DNA from: Fibrobacteraceae bacterium | Lineage (GTDB): Bacteria; Fibrobacterota; Fibrobacteria; Fibrobacterales; Fibrobacteraceae | Assembly (NCBI GenBank): GCA_017625775.1 | Contig: JAGAKE010000014.1 | Span: forward strand, 62,001 to 126,000 | Length of the DNA stretch: 64,000 bases | Reading direction: 5' to 3' | Shown: in pieces, positions 1 to 9,540 of the stretch | Layout of the letters: each line of letters begins with the position of its first letter | How positions within the stretch are numbered: the first letter of the stretch is position 1 | Notes under the pieces: model-generated | Seen by the model: only the letters and a program-made list of their open reading frames with translations | Databases searched by the model: none | Told to the model about the DNA's origin: nothing | Program-made: the position numbers and the translations under genes

Positions 1-21
1 AAACGAAAACCCTTCACAAAA

Positions 22-147
22 CACAATTTTCAAAAATCAAAGTTCACTTAAAATTAAAACACAAGAGCGTCTGCCAAGGAAGGGGAGGCAGGGAGGGGAC
101 CGTGCGGCCTTCGCAATTCCGAGTTTGAATCCCATCCAAAGAAAAAA
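22..147 (+). repeat. Composite intergenic repeat, copy 1 (core only)
   Basis: The stretch shares long identical blocks with 48977-49130 and 57174-57310: an AT-rich lead-in containing CACTTAAAATTAA, then CAAGAGCGTC, GCCAAGGAA and GGAGGGGACCGTGCG. The core is GC-rich against AT-rich surroundings. The left arm GGAGGGGACC (92-101) faces only a degraded right arm (about 127-137) in this copy, while the inner TGCG/CGCA hairpin remains. The rest of 1-310 holds no gene: 150-249 shows nothing I recognise, and 250-292 is the cellulase terminator. Confidence 0.75.
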
Positions 148-249
148 TGGTAAAAGAAATACGATGAAATCGCTTCATTTGCTATGATATTTTTTAGAAT
201 CGGTGGGGTATTCCTGCGTGTGAAAAACATCGGTATAGCACTTTTTCTG

Positions 250-292
250 TAAAAAAAAACATCGCCTTGGCGCTAAGCCAAGGCGATGTTTT
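250..292 (-). terminator. Rho-independent terminator of the GH51 cellulase gene
   Basis: A perfect stem of about 15 bp (257-271 with 278-292; core CATCGCCTTGGC) closes a loop of about 6 bases. On the minus strand it is followed by a run of nine T. It sits 19 bases past the cellulase stop codon. Confidence 0.9.
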
Positions 293-310
293 AGTTAGAA
301 AGCTAACAGA

Positions 311-3300
311 TTATTCAATCGTAATGAGAGTAAGTGTACGTTTACCAACTTTAATTGGTTTAGATACATCTACACCCTTCTTAGCCTTCTTAGAAGGATC
401 GTTTGCCCAACCTTCTTTGAGCTTTTCAGAACTGCGATCCAAAGTTTGGACAGTTGCTTTACCCTTGAAGCCAGGAATATCAAGCTTCAATTCATAATCG
501 CTATAAGGGCTCTTGTTTACAACGAGCAAAGATTTCTTCTTACCATTTTCTGTGTAGTAAGTGGTAAGTAAGGATTCATTGTCGCCGGTAATTTCTGTTT
601 TCAAGAGTTTTCCGCGAAGAGCGTCAGAAGCCATTTGGAATGCCCAGTAGCTTGGACGTGGGCAGTTCATGCATTCTTCAGCAGAACGAGTTAAGTAACC
701 ATAGTCACCGCCTTCTGGAGTAATATCGTTGTGGATATCCCAATATTGTGCGTTGTCAACATTTTCAGTTGCAAGCATTGCGAGGTAATCTGCAACGAAC
801 AAACCGTTTTCAAGAGCGATGGTTTGTGGGCCTGGGTTGAAGTCAACAGAGTTCCATTCTGTGAGCCACAATTCAAACTTCTTTTCTTTATTGAAGTGTT
901 TGGTCCACTTGTCAACGAGCTTATGGAGACGGCTGTAGATAGGAACCAAGTCTTGTGGTGCAGAAAGGAGAGCAAAGTCGTTTTCTTCACCGAAGTGTTG
1001 TGGGTAGTGGTGAACGATAATACCATCGGCAATGTCACCAGTTTCACGGAGAACGTTGTCATTCCATTCACCATCTAGCACACCAAGAACAGCAACCTTA
1101 ATAGTTGGGTCAACTTTCTTCATTGCTTCGATGAACTTGCGAGCACGTTTACCGTAAATGGTTCCACCATCTTTACCATATTTTTCGTAGTATGGGTGCC
1201 AGTTACCATAAACTTCGTTACCAATTTCCCAATACTTGATGCCAGCTTTCTTATCTACGTTGGTGTGTTTTACCCAAGCAGCAGCTTCTTGTTCTGTACC
1301 AGAACCGAAGTTTACTGTGAACATAGCATTAGAGCCAGTCTTCTTCAACCATTCTAAGAATTCATCAGTATCCACCATCCAATCCTTATTGTCAAGGATT
1401 TCTTTCCAGTGGTCGTCATCAGCACGAAGACCGCCTGGGTAACGGATAATGCCGTGATTGATACGTTTTACGTATTCAGATGTTTGAACTTTGAATTTCT
1501 TGTTGTCGAGCATATCGCCATCCCAAAGGGCAGCGTTAATACCGAAGAGACCGCCAGAAATTTCTGGGTTCAAAACTTCGCTTGTGCCTTTAACATTTAC
1601 TTTTACAACAGCTGGACGAGCAGCTTGTTTTACTTCGCGGAGGTTAGTAAGCTTGATGTTATCAACTTCGAAGCTACCGTTAGAACCTTCTCCACCTGGT
1701 TTGAAGTCAAGAGAAACAACGCCCTTCAAGTCGAATACGCCGTTTTCCTTTGCTCCAGGAGGTTGATAGTAAGGGAATTTTGCGAAGTTACGGAATGGAA
1801 CGATTACAGTGTTACGGCCACGAGGAACACCTGTGTTAGAAACGAAGAGTTCGTTTCCAGCATCGCCAATTTGAACAGTAATGGACTGCCATGCACGTTC
1901 AGAGTAAACGTCGAACATGATACCCCAGTGATTAGTCCAATCGCGGTCCTTAGCAGGACGATTGTTCTTAGCCATATCAAATACAACGTCAACCCAGTCA
2001 GACATTTCGAAATGCTTTACGTTGAGAGAATTACCGTCGAGCTTAGAAGTCTTGAACGGAACTTCAACTTCAACTTTGGACTTAGGACCTTTAGATGGTT
2101 CCCAAATATCCTTTGAATACTTGCTTTCGAAGTCTGTAATCACCATATCTGGAGCTTTGGATTTCCAGTTATCCCACTTGATGTCTGGGTCAACCCAGTC
2201 AATATTTTCAGTGAAGGTGATTTGGTCAACAAAGATAGTTACAGGAGCTGGTTTGCCTGGTTCGCCCTGGTTTTCACCCTTGCCAACAGAGAAGCGGATT
2301 TCTTGGATTTTATTCCATTGAATGTCCTTAGCGACTTCGGCCTGCTTGGTAGCGTCCCAAGCTTTACCTTTATCTACGAACTTCTTCAAAGGAATCTTGA
2401 CAAGTTTCCAATCGGTACCAACTTTAGAACCTTCAATCCAGTCGTTTAAGCTGATTTTGGTTTGGCTCTTGATGTCGTTACCTTGGTTGTCCAAAAGACC
2501 TACATAGACCTTTTCACCACCAAGTTTACCCTTGATCCAGAAGTAGAGACCTCCCTTGTTGCGAACTTTAGAGAGATCAACATACTTACCTTCACCAAGA
2601 GAGTAGGTAACACCAGACCAATCGTTGTTATCAATGTACATAGCAAGCACATTGGAGTTGCCGGCGGTCTTGGATTGAGCTTCACGTTGAGCGGTTAAAC
2701 CACCATAAACGTAGCTGAATTTTCCGTTTGCGAGCACATTGTCGTAGAAAGTAGCGAGTGTCTTAGCCTTGCCATCCAATTTTTCTGGAGTCTTAGGGCC
2801 ATCGATCACATCGTTATTTTCGTCCCAGTAAACAATTTTTGCTTTAGGCTTAGCCTTCTTGTTACCCTTAACGATTTCAATATTATCTACAAATACTTCA
2901 AATGCAGGGTTTGTTCCTTTATCAATAGAGAAACGAATTTCTGCGATTTTATCCCAGTCGATACGAGAAGGGAATTCTGCTTTGCGAGTGTTATCCCAAT
3001 AAAGACCACGGTCAGGGAAATCAACCAAAGGAATCGTTACCTTTTTCCATTCTGTGGTAACTGCGCCGCCTTGGATGTACTTGTTCATAGGAAGAACAAC
3101 TTGAGTTTTCTTTCCGTCGCCAGTTTCATCGTCCAAGAGACCAATTTTTAATTGTTCGCCACCCTTAGCGCCCTTAATCATAAATTCAATTCTTGAATCA
3201 AGCATATACTTGTTCAAATCAAAGAATTCATTGTAAAGACAAACGGATGCCCCAGAATAATCAGTTGGGTCAAGACTAATTTTTAGTGCTGATTTTGATT

Positions 3301-3490
3301 TATAACCACCATCTTTAGTCTTTTCGATGCCTTTTGATTTTCCACCATAGGCGTAGTCAAAACCACCTTGACGATATTGATCGTCAAAGAATTTATAAAC
3401 TACAAGACGTGGTGGTTTTTGCTGAGCCATGGAGGCGGTCGCCGTCATTCCCAAAAGGAACAAGGACGCTGCTTTCAAGGTTTGCTTCAT
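311..3490 (-). CDS. cel51A: Secreted GH51 endoglucanase with tandem CBM11-like modules
   Basis: This is a cellulase (endo-1,4-beta-glucanase class) of 1,059 residues. A signal peptide ends near ASMA-QQ (about residue 22). Two homologous beta-sandwich modules follow (about 28-208 and 243-430; both carry IKG..GGE, GLLD, a W-K-x-V-x-IPL strand and EIRFS), as expected for CBM11. A third, divergent carbohydrate-binding-like sandwich lies at about 448-625, and the GH51 barrel with its C-terminal sandwich fills about 640-1059. The GH51 acid/base is E759 in WEIGNE and the nucleophile is E878 in LTEWN. Length and architecture match my recollection of Fibrobacter succinogenes endoglucanase F/Cel51A. 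The ATG has an AAGAGGT ribosome site 8 bases upstream. The gene appears richer in C-ending codons (AAC, TTC) than its neighbours, suggesting high expression. It is monocistronic between two terminators. Confidence 0.93.
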   Translation of the reverse strand: MKQTLKAASLFLLGMTATASMAQQKPPRLVVYKFFDDQYRQGGFDYAYGGKSKGIEKTKDGGYKSKSALKISLDPTDYSGASVCLYNEFFDLNKYMLDSRIEFMIKGAKGGEQLKIGLLDDETGDGKKTQVVLPMNKYIQGGAVTTEWKKVTIPLVDFPDRGLYWDNTRKAEFPSRIDWDKIAEIRFSIDKGTNPAFEVFVDNIEIVKGNKKAKPKAKIVYWDENNDVIDGPKTPEKLDGKAKTLATFYDNVLANGKFSYVYGGLTAQREAQSKTAGNSNVLAMYIDNNDWSGVTYSLGEGKYVDLSKVRNKGGLYFWIKGKLGGEKVYVGLLDNQGNDIKSQTKISLNDWIEGSKVGTDWKLVKIPLKKFVDKGKAWDATKQAEVAKDIQWNKIQEIRFSVGKGENQGEPGKPAPVTIFVDQITFTENIDWVDPDIKWDNWKSKAPDMVITDFESKYSKDIWEPSKGPKSKVEVEVPFKTSKLDGNSLNVKHFEMSDWVDVVFDMAKNNRPAKDRDWTNHWGIMFDVYSERAWQSITVQIGDAGNELFVSNTGVPRGRNTVIVPFRNFAKFPYYQPPGAKENGVFDLKGVVSLDFKPGGEGSNGSFEVDNIKLTNLREVKQAARPAVVKVNVKGTSEVLNPEISGGLFGINAALWDGDMLDNKKFKVQTSEYVKRINHGIIRYPGGLRADDDHWKEILDNKDWMVDTDEFLEWLKKTGSNAMFTVNFGSGTEQEAAAWVKHTNVDKKAGIKYWEIGNEVYGNWHPYYEKYGKDGGTIYGKRARKFIEAMKKVDPTIKVAVLGVLDGEWNDNVLRETGDIADGIIVHHYPQHFGEENDFALLSAPQDLVPIYSRLHKLVDKWTKHFNKEKKFELWLTEWNSVDFNPGPQTIALENGLFVADYLAMLATENVDNAQYWDIHNDITPEGGDYGYLTRSAEECMNCPRPSYWAFQMASDALRGKLLKTEITGDNESLLTTYYTENGKKKSLLVVNKSPYSDYELKLDIPGFKGKATVQTLDRSSEKLKEGWANDPSKKAKKGVDVSKPIKVGKRTLTLITIE

Positions 3491-3583
3491 TATACGTACC
3501 TCTTGTTTAGAGTTAGATTGTGATGACTAGAATTTAAGATATTTTTCATGAAAAGGGTTAAAAAAAAAGCATTTCTGTTTACG

Positions 3584-3621
3584 AAAAAGGCGTTCCTAGT
3601 TTTAATTAAGAACGTCTTTTT
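3584..3621 (-). terminator. Terminator of the DsbA-like lipoprotein gene
   Basis: A 12-bp stem with one G-T pair (3584-3595 with 3610-3621, AAAAAGGCGTTC against GAACGTCTTTTT) has A/T runs on both sides, so it could act in both directions. It lies 36 bases after the stop codon of the gene at 3657-4394. Confidence 0.8.
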
Positions 3622-3656
3622 AAGAATGTTAATTTTTTTTAATATTCATGTAAAAT

Positions 3657-4394
3657 TTATTTTTCGTTTAGCATTTTTTCCACAAGTTGTGGGGAGAAAC
3701 GATCTTGACGTTTGCCATTGATGTAGAAGTTTGGAGTGCCTTGAACGCCGACTTTTACACCGAGTTGGAAATCTTTATCAATAATTTCATTCATTGCTGA
3801 ATCAAGTACCATATCTTTTTTGAATTGATCAATATTCAAGCCAACTTCTTTAGCAACTTTGAGGAATGTTTCTTCAGTGAGTTCTTTGAAGTGTGGAGCA
3901 AGTGCATAGCGGAATTCCCAGAATTTACCTTGCTTTAAGGCAGCTACGCTAGCTGCTGCGGCTGGTTTTGCGTTCGTATGGAAGCTAAGTGGGAAATGCT
4001 TGTAAACAAATTTGATTTTGTCTGGGTATTTATCCATTAACTTTTTGATTTCTGGAGCGATACGTGAACAATAAGGGCATTGGAATTCAGTAAATTCAAC
4101 AATGGTCAATTTTGGATTCTTGGTGTTGCCGAAAACAGGAGAACCGTCGTCAGGAATGTCCCAAACTTTGTTATCCATTTCCATTTCCAATTTCATTTGT
4201 TCTAAAGAAATTCCTCTTTTATCAAGACCGTATTTAACGATTTCGAATTCTTCTTTAATTTTAGCGAGTTCTGTGGAAACGCTGTCAAGTTTTGCTGCTA
4301 AAGCTTGGTTAGAACCATTTTGGGCAGATGCTTGATTGCAGGCGCTTAGAGAAATAAGAAATACTGCTGGAAGCAGAAGGGATAACGATTTCAT
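3657..4394 (-). CDS. DsbA-like thioredoxin-fold lipoprotein
   Basis: This 245-residue envelope disulfide oxidoreductase is probably anchored by lipid: the lipobox LSAC puts the modified Cys at residue 19. A coiled-coil-like stretch (about 30-75) is followed by a DsbA/thioredoxin_4 fold with active site C106-P-Y-C109 in FTEFQCPYC and the cis-Pro segment VQGTPNFYING near the C-terminus. CPYC is typical of this family of thiol oxidases, often called DsbA or 2-hydroxychromene-isomerase-like. An AAAGGA site precedes the ATG. It likely forms or reshuffles disulfides in exported proteins; no partner DsbB or DsbD is visible nearby. It is transcribed alone. Confidence 0.85.
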   Translation of the reverse strand: MKSLSLLLPAVFLISLSACNQASAQNGSNQALAAKLDSVSTELAKIKEEFEIVKYGLDKRGISLEQMKLEMEMDNKVWDIPDDGSPVFGNTKNPKLTIVEFTEFQCPYCSRIAPEIKKLMDKYPDKIKFVYKHFPLSFHTNAKPAAAASVAALKQGKFWEFRYALAPHFKELTEETFLKVAKEVGLNIDQFKKDMVLDSAMNEIIDKDFQLGVKVGVQGTPNFYINGKRQDRFSPQLVEKMLNEK

Positions 4395-4575
4395 AAAAAA
4401 TCCTTTTTATAATGATTGTATAATATAAAAAATATTAAAGAAATAATATGGAAAAAATGGATTAAAGTTAATTGGCTGCTTTATCAGGGCATGATAACGA
4501 GATTTTTAGTTAGCTATGGCAAAAAAAATACAAGTCATCGTGAATGCTGTGTGAATTGACTTGGCTAGGTGTATT

Positions 4576-5493
4576 TTAAAGACTGTTTGACTGATTTCTG
4601 GAGGAAATTTTATAAGAGCCGCCATTATTTTCAATAAATCTTTTAAACGCCTGCTCAGAAAAGACTATTTGTATGATTTTTGCTATCCGAGCAAATTGTA
4701 ATCGTTTAATTCTGAGAATCAGGCTTATAGCCAGGCTGATAAAGCGGCCTGTTGTTGGAAAACCATTTTTTTTTGCGAAGTGGATTCTGTTCCGAATCAT
4801 GAGACAGTCTATGAAAAAGGGAACATTACCTTTACCATTTTCGCTACCAGTGGAAGAGCCGATGTCGTGAATAATAATGCTATCAGTTGCCCAACCAATT
4901 TTGAACCCCTTGCGTTTAGCTCTGACGCAATAGTCGCTTTCTTCAAAATACAGAAAATAGTCTTCACTTAAATAACCGACTGACTGAATGCATTCTGGTG
5001 ATATTAGAAAAGAAGAACCTTCAACGTAATTAAAATTTTTTTCGTTTGAGGAATGTGGTCTGCGAACTGATGCGAGCCTAGGATGAATAAATCCCACTCC
5101 GCCAGAGAATGAGCCTGAGTTGTCTTTGATGAGTGAGCCAGTTATGCCTGTTTTTAATTTTTTTGCTGTATTAATAAGTTTTTCAAGTGCAGTTTCCGTT
5201 GGAAGGGTATCATTATTCAGTAACCAGATGTAGGCATTCTTGTCTTTTTCCTGGGCAATTCTGATTCCTTGATTGCAGGCTACTGCAAAACCGAAATTTT
5301 GCTGATTGTAAATCCATGTAACAGGAAAAGAAAATGTATTATTTTTAAAGTAATTTCTGCTTTCTTCTGTAGAGGCATTATCAATAACATAGGCTGTGTT
5401 TGGCTTAACATTCCCTTTTTCAAGCGCCCGAAGACAACGTATAGTTTTTTCGTGATTCTTGTAATTAACTAAAATAACGTGGACTGAGAGCAT
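4576..5493 (-). CDS. Family 2 glycosyltransferase, rhamnosyltransferase-like
   Basis: This cytoplasmic GT-A glycosyltransferase has 305 residues from the chosen ATG. It shows the N-terminal nucleotide-binding strand VHVILVNYKN, the metal-binding-region motif LLNNDT, and the later YFLYFEESDYCVRAK signature typical of the WbbL/rhamnosyltransferase branch of GT2. An in-frame upstream start exists, but ATG at 5493 overlaps the stop of the preceding glycosyltransferase gene (TAATG) and begins exactly at the GT2 fold, so I prefer it. It is translationally coupled to the gene at 5493-6443. Sugar donor and acceptor cannot be read from sequence; a role in surface glycan or O-antigen synthesis is inferred from the family. 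Confidence 0.85.
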   Translation of the reverse strand: MLSVHVILVNYKNHEKTIRCLRALEKGNVKPNTAYVIDNASTEESRNYFKNNTFSFPVTWIYNQQNFGFAVACNQGIRIAQEKDKNAYIWLLNNDTLPTETALEKLINTAKKLKTGITGSLIKDNSGSFSGGVGFIHPRLASVRRPHSSNEKNFNYVEGSSFLISPECIQSVGYLSEDYFLYFEESDYCVRAKRKGFKIGWATDSIIIHDIGSSTGSENGKGNVPFFIDCLMIRNRIHFAKKNGFPTTGRFISLAISLILRIKRLQFARIAKIIQIVFSEQAFKRFIENNGGSYKISSRNQSNSL

Positions 5494-6443
5494 TATTTCT
5501 TTCCACCAAAACGAGTGATGATTGGCGCTCCGAGTATGCCGTAGGCTATAACGGGAATGAATTTGGTACAATTCGAAATGTGCGGATAGATGCTATGCAT
5601 ATTGCGAATAACCCAAAAAAGGTAACTCGGGATGAAAGGTTTTTCAAGACGAGCCTGAATGTAAGATATATAACGATTCAAGAATTTTTTTTCTTCTGCG
5701 GACAAAGAGTTGTAAATCGCGGCACCTTGAATAGTTTTTGCCCATTGCAGATTTAATTTTAGGTTCCCGGTCCAAGAATGTGTATGGCCGATACCTATTG
5801 CGTTTTGGTCGTGAATGCGGTATTGAATGACTGGCTTATCAATGGCGGCTATTCCGTTTTCAATGCTTGCGCATAAAGCAATCCATTGATCATGTACAGG
5901 AACTCCTTCGGGAATGGGGAGAAGCCGTTTGAGAAGTTCTGCCCGAAAAAGGGTCATGCAGCCGGTGACATTTGTAAACCCAGTCAGAAGAGATTTCAGG
6001 GAAAGTTTTTTTTGAATGGACCCTAATTTACGCCAGGATTGTTCGATAATGTTTCCTTGAGCGTCAATTACTTGGGCATCGCCAAAAACCAGACTGGCTT
6101 TTTGAGATTCAATTTCTTTTTCAAGCGTTTCTATTTTTTGTGGTAGCCAGATGTCATCTTGATCGGCTAGAGCTATTAAATCGTTGTCGCATAATTGCGG
6201 TTGCGCTAATTCCAGAGCTTTTGAAAATGCAGCTCGGTGCCCAGAATTTTTTTCAAGAAAGGTGAGTTTTATAGGTAAACGATCTTGATAGCTTTTTAAA
6301 ATAGCCGGCGTATTGTCTTTTGAACCATCATCAACGGCGATTATAAAATCTGCTTTTCTGGTCTGAGCCACAAGTGAATCAAGCATCTGAGACAGATACT
6401 TTTCTCCGTTGTAGGTTGCAAGGACTATGCCAATTTTAGCCAT
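5493..6443 (-). CDS. Family 2 glycosyltransferase
   Basis: The 316-residue protein is a GT2 enzyme with IGIVLATYNGE at the N-terminus, VDDGSKDNT, and the donor/metal motif ADQDDIWLP, followed by an acceptor-side region with HDQW. Such enzymes commonly transfer rhamnose or similar sugars in O-antigen and capsule synthesis. Its C-terminus is hydrophobic and may associate with the membrane. It is the first gene of a two-gene unit; its stop overlaps the start of the next glycosyltransferase. No clear Shine-Dalgarno precedes the ATG. No polysaccharide cluster flanks this pair, so the target is unknown. Confidence 0.85.
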   Translation of the reverse strand: MAKIGIVLATYNGEKYLSQMLDSLVAQTRKADFIIAVDDGSKDNTPAILKSYQDRLPIKLTFLEKNSGHRAAFSKALELAQPQLCDNDLIALADQDDIWLPQKIETLEKEIESQKASLVFGDAQVIDAQGNIIEQSWRKLGSIQKKLSLKSLLTGFTNVTGCMTLFRAELLKRLLPIPEGVPVHDQWIALCASIENGIAAIDKPVIQYRIHDQNAIGIGHTHSWTGNLKLNLQWAKTIQGAAIYNSLSAEEKKFLNRYISYIQARLEKPFIPSYLFWVIRNMHSIYPHISNCTKFIPVIAYGILGAPIITRFGGKK

Positions 6444-6576
6444 ATAGAGAATATAGCAAAATGCGAGCTATCACAAAAAATGGGTGTAATTACTTCTTGG
6501 AATTTCTTACACGACAGGATTAGGAACGTGGAGAAAAAATGAGTGATGTAAGTGTGAGTACCAGAGAGGATAGCGG

Positions 6577-6600
6577 AAAATAGCTTTGTTCACAAAGCTA
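6577..6600 (-). terminator. Possible terminator after nuoN
   Basis: A perfect 8-bp stem TAGCTTTG/CAAAGCTA with a 4-base loop is followed on the minus strand by TTTT. A second short hairpin (GGGAGA/TCTCCC, 6611-6626) sits right after the nuoN stop without a T-run. Both are weaker than the other terminators in this window. Confidence 0.4.
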
Positions 6601-6628
6601 GTTGAAGCGAGGGAGAGACTTCTCCCTT

Positions 6629-8044
6629 TTATAAAAAAGCAATTGATAAGTTGTTGCTTAAAAAAGGTAAAAAGCCTAGCAAGAGAACGCTTAATGTAAG
6701 TATAAGGATTATAATTTTTTGCTTTGTTGGTATGGATAAAGCTATTTCTTTTTCGGGTTTGTCTATCCACGCGCTTTTTAAAACTTGAATGTAATAGTAA
6801 AGGGCGAGAACGTTGTTCAGTACCGCAAAGAGAATCAAGAAAAAATGTCCGTTTTCTGCTGCCGTTGTGAATATTTGTAACTTGCCAAAGAAGCCTGCAA
6901 GTGGAGGAATTCCTGCAAGACTCATGAGGGCGATTAAAAGAGAAATTGCTAGGAATTTGTTTTTTTCTGATAAACCACGTAGGGCGGAAAATGTTTCGGC
7001 TTGATTTTTCCCGACCACCGAGAAAATAAAGAAGGCGAGATAATTTGAAAAAGTGTACAAGAACAAGTAGTAAACGATTGAATATTTTGCGTTTGGAGTA
7101 TTTCCAAGCAGGGCGATTAGAATATAACCAGCTTGTGAAATGGAACTAAATGCCATGAACCGACGCAATTTGCTTTGAGAAAGAGCTCCTAAGTTTCCTA
7201 CAAATAAAGTAGCACCGGCTAATAATGCTAGAAATGGAGAAATTTCTTTTTGAACAGAATGAAGTGGTCCTAAAACGAGAACCGTCAAGAATGTGATAGC
7301 AACTGCTTTTGAGGTAACGGATAAGATCGCCGTGACTGGAGTTGGAGCTCCTTCGTAAATATCTGGAGCCCATAAATGGAATGGAAATAAGGTCATTTTG
7401 AATCCGATTCCAGAAATAATAAATAGAAGCGAAATCCAAAGGAGCGGAGAAACTTGAGCTGTGGCGACTGCATTTGTTATTTCAGGAAAAGTTATAAAAC
7501 CAGAAAAACCATATAAGTAACTGAAACCAAAGAGTTCAAAAGCTGTAGCTACAGAGCCAGTTAATATAAATTTGATAGCAGCTTCTGTTCCTTCTGAATC
7601 GCGTTTATTCCATGCGACAAGTGCATACATTGGAATTGTGGCTAGTTCTAAACCAATGAAGAGAGTGAGTAAGTCGTTTGCTGAAACAACAACGATTCCG
7701 CCGAAGGCGGCGAAGCCAACTGAGGCGGAAAATTCAGAAAAATTTAAAAGTTTTGGCTTTAAAGAAACAGATGAATTAAAGTAGTTATGAGAAAGTGAAA
7801 TAGCAAGTAAACTAGAAAGCACAAAAATCTCGCGCATAAAAATGCCGAAAGAATCAATTTTCCAATTAGATAAATAGAAATGATTTTGTCCAAGCAAGAT
7901 AAAATTCAAGGTAACAAAGACTACTAGAAAATAGCCTACGGCAAAATTTTCTTGCGTTTTAAGAGAAACTTTTAAAAAAAGCTTTAAGGAAAGCATTACA
8001 AAAGGAAAAAGTAAAATAAGAATGTCTGGAAAAATCGTTATCAT
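6629..8044 (-). CDS. nuoN: NADH-quinone oxidoreductase (complex I) subunit N
   Basis: NuoN is one of three antiporter-like proton-pumping membrane subunits of complex I. The 471-residue protein is almost entirely transmembrane helix (about 14). It carries the conserved proton-channel segments: an E in the TM5-like region (FIGLELATIP), the TM7 K region (GIGFKMTLFPFHLWAPDIYEGAPTPVTA) and the broken-helix region AFSSISQAGY. Length is usual for the family. It is the last gene of the nuo run, 4 bases after nuoM. Confidence 0.95.
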   Translation of the reverse strand: MITIFPDILILLFPFVMLSLKLFLKVSLKTQENFAVGYFLVVFVTLNFILLGQNHFYLSNWKIDSFGIFMREIFVLSSLLAISLSHNYFNSSVSLKPKLLNFSEFSASVGFAAFGGIVVVSANDLLTLFIGLELATIPMYALVAWNKRDSEGTEAAIKFILTGSVATAFELFGFSYLYGFSGFITFPEITNAVATAQVSPLLWISLLFIISGIGFKMTLFPFHLWAPDIYEGAPTPVTAILSVTSKAVAITFLTVLVLGPLHSVQKEISPFLALLAGATLFVGNLGALSQSKLRRFMAFSSISQAGYILIALLGNTPNAKYSIVYYLFLYTFSNYLAFFIFSVVGKNQAETFSALRGLSEKNKFLAISLLIALMSLAGIPPLAGFFGKLQIFTTAAENGHFFLILFAVLNNVLALYYYIQVLKSAWIDKPEKEIALSIPTKQKIIILILTLSVLLLGFLPFLSNNLSIAFL

Positions 8045-8048
8045 AAAA

Positions 8049-9539
8049 TTACCGTATTAAGTTCATGTAAATGGGATAAATGGAAGAATCGAGAAGTTTT
8101 GCAAAAGGCATTGGGAATATTCCTAAAATAATTAAGCAAATCACATAAGAAACGATAATGAATTTTTCTTCAGGAAGTGTTTTAGGAAGAAGTTCTTTTG
8201 AAATTACAAGAGGGCCATGTAACATTTTATTGGCACATCTCAAAATATAAATGGCTGTAGCTGTAATTGAGAGAATCGCAAGAATAGTAATCACTCGGCA
8301 TAAAGGTGAAGGATTTTCAAAACTTCCAATAAAAATAGTGGCCTCTGCTACAAAACCGGAAAGTCCAGGCAAACCAAGACCAGCAAAACCAGCGATAACA
8401 AAACCCACGCCGATAAAAGGAATTGCTTTCATTAAGCCGCCCATTTGAGTAATATCTCTGGTGTGAGTTCTTGAATAAATCATACCGATGGTTGCAAAGA
8501 AAAGTCCTGTTAAAAATCCGTGGCTAATCATTTGAAGAGCAGCTCCACGAAAAGCAAGTGGAGTCATGGCAGCTAGTCCTAAAAAAATTAAACCGAGATG
8601 AGAAATAGAACTATAAGCAGTAATAAATTTTAAATCTTTGTGCCGCATTGCGATGAAAGGTCCAATAATCACATTAAACGCAATGAAAATAAGCAAATAA
8701 GGAAGCCAAATTTTAGCACCTTCTGGCATAAGATAAATTGCTATTCTTAAACAACCATAAGCTCCCATTTTCATCATAACGCCAGCAGCAAACATAGAAA
8801 CAGCTGTCGGTGCCGCTGAATGACCCGCCGGTGACCAGAAATGGAATGGAAATAGAGAACTTGAAACAGCAAATCCTAAAAATAAAATAGGAAACGCATA
8901 ATATTGGAAACTTTCAGGCAAGGCGATTTTAGAAAGTTCTATAAGATTCCAAGTTCCTGTTTCTGCATAAATTCCAAGGAATACAGCTAAAATCATTGAA
9001 GAGCCAATTGCTAATGTTAAGGTAAGTTTTTTTGCTCCGTAATCCTTATTGCCAGAACCATAGCCAGCAATTAAAAGATACATGCAGAGAGCTTCCATTT
9101 CGTAAAAGACAAAGAATAAAACTAAATCAAAACTAATGAAAACACCATAGACGCTTGCTGCTAAAATTTGAAAAAATCCGAGGAAAACTTTTTGACCTTT
9201 TTCAAGTCGCCAAGTAGCAAGAATTCCTGTAAAAATAATAATGGCCGCTAAAACCAACATCATTGAACTTAGAGCATCTATTCCAATAAAATATTTTGCT
9301 GAAATAGCATTTAACCAATTCAGTTTAGTTTCATATAAGAGTTGAATTTGGGAAGATGGATTTGTAATTGTATTTTGAAAAACTTGAATTAAAAGGTAAA
9401 TAGAAGACAATAAAACGACGCCCGCAGAAGCGAGATGAAAACGTTTTAAGTTAGGCGAATTTTCTTTGATTGGAATGCTAAATAACACCGTTAAAAAAGG
9501 TAAAATCCACAAAAGATTTAATAAATTTTTTTCAAACAT
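8049..9539 (-). CDS. nuoM: NADH-quinone oxidoreductase (complex I) subunit M
   Basis: NuoM is an antiporter-like subunit of the complex I membrane arm (496 residues). Key segments include the E in FYEMEALCMYLL, the FPFHFWSPAGHSAAPTAVS helix preceding the channel Lys region (MMKMGAY), and the AYSSISHLG broken-helix motif. A longer reading frame exists upstream, but ATG at 9539 has GGGAG just before it and begins the hydrophobic N-terminus, so I chose it. It follows the nuoL stop by one base. Confidence 0.95.
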   Translation of the reverse strand: MFEKNLLNLLWILPFLTVLFSIPIKENSPNLKRFHLASAGVVLLSSIYLLIQVFQNTITNPSSQIQLLYETKLNWLNAISAKYFIGIDALSSMMLVLAAIIIFTGILATWRLEKGQKVFLGFFQILAASVYGVFISFDLVLFFVFYEMEALCMYLLIAGYGSGNKDYGAKKLTLTLAIGSSMILAVFLGIYAETGTWNLIELSKIALPESFQYYAFPILFLGFAVSSSLFPFHFWSPAGHSAAPTAVSMFAAGVMMKMGAYGCLRIAIYLMPEGAKIWLPYLLIFIAFNVIIGPFIAMRHKDLKFITAYSSISHLGLIFLGLAAMTPLAFRGAALQMISHGFLTGLFFATIGMIYSRTHTRDITQMGGLMKAIPFIGVGFVIAGFAGLGLPGLSGFVAEATIFIGSFENPSPLCRVITILAILSITATAIYILRCANKMLHGPLVISKELLPKTLPEEKFIIVSYVICLIILGIFPMPFAKLLDSSIYPIYMNLIR

Positions 9540-9540
9540 A

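Noticed and set aside
121-137. A tRNA T-arm-like GAGTTTGAATCCC stretch in repeat copy 1, and a 7-bp acceptor-like GGAGGGG/CCCCTCC in copy 2
   Set aside because: The arms do not form a T-stem, total length between the acceptor-like arms is only about 44 bases, and no anticodon arm is present.
1409-2116. A 235-codon open frame antisense to the GH51 cellulase
   Set aside because: It lies wholly opposite a well-supported gene with catalytic motifs. Its length reflects codon bias on the other strand; no domain, signal or ribosome site is seen.
6507-6770. A minus-strand open frame across the nuoN 3' end
   Set aside because: It overlaps the nuoN coding end in another frame and contains the post-operon hairpins; no recognisable product.
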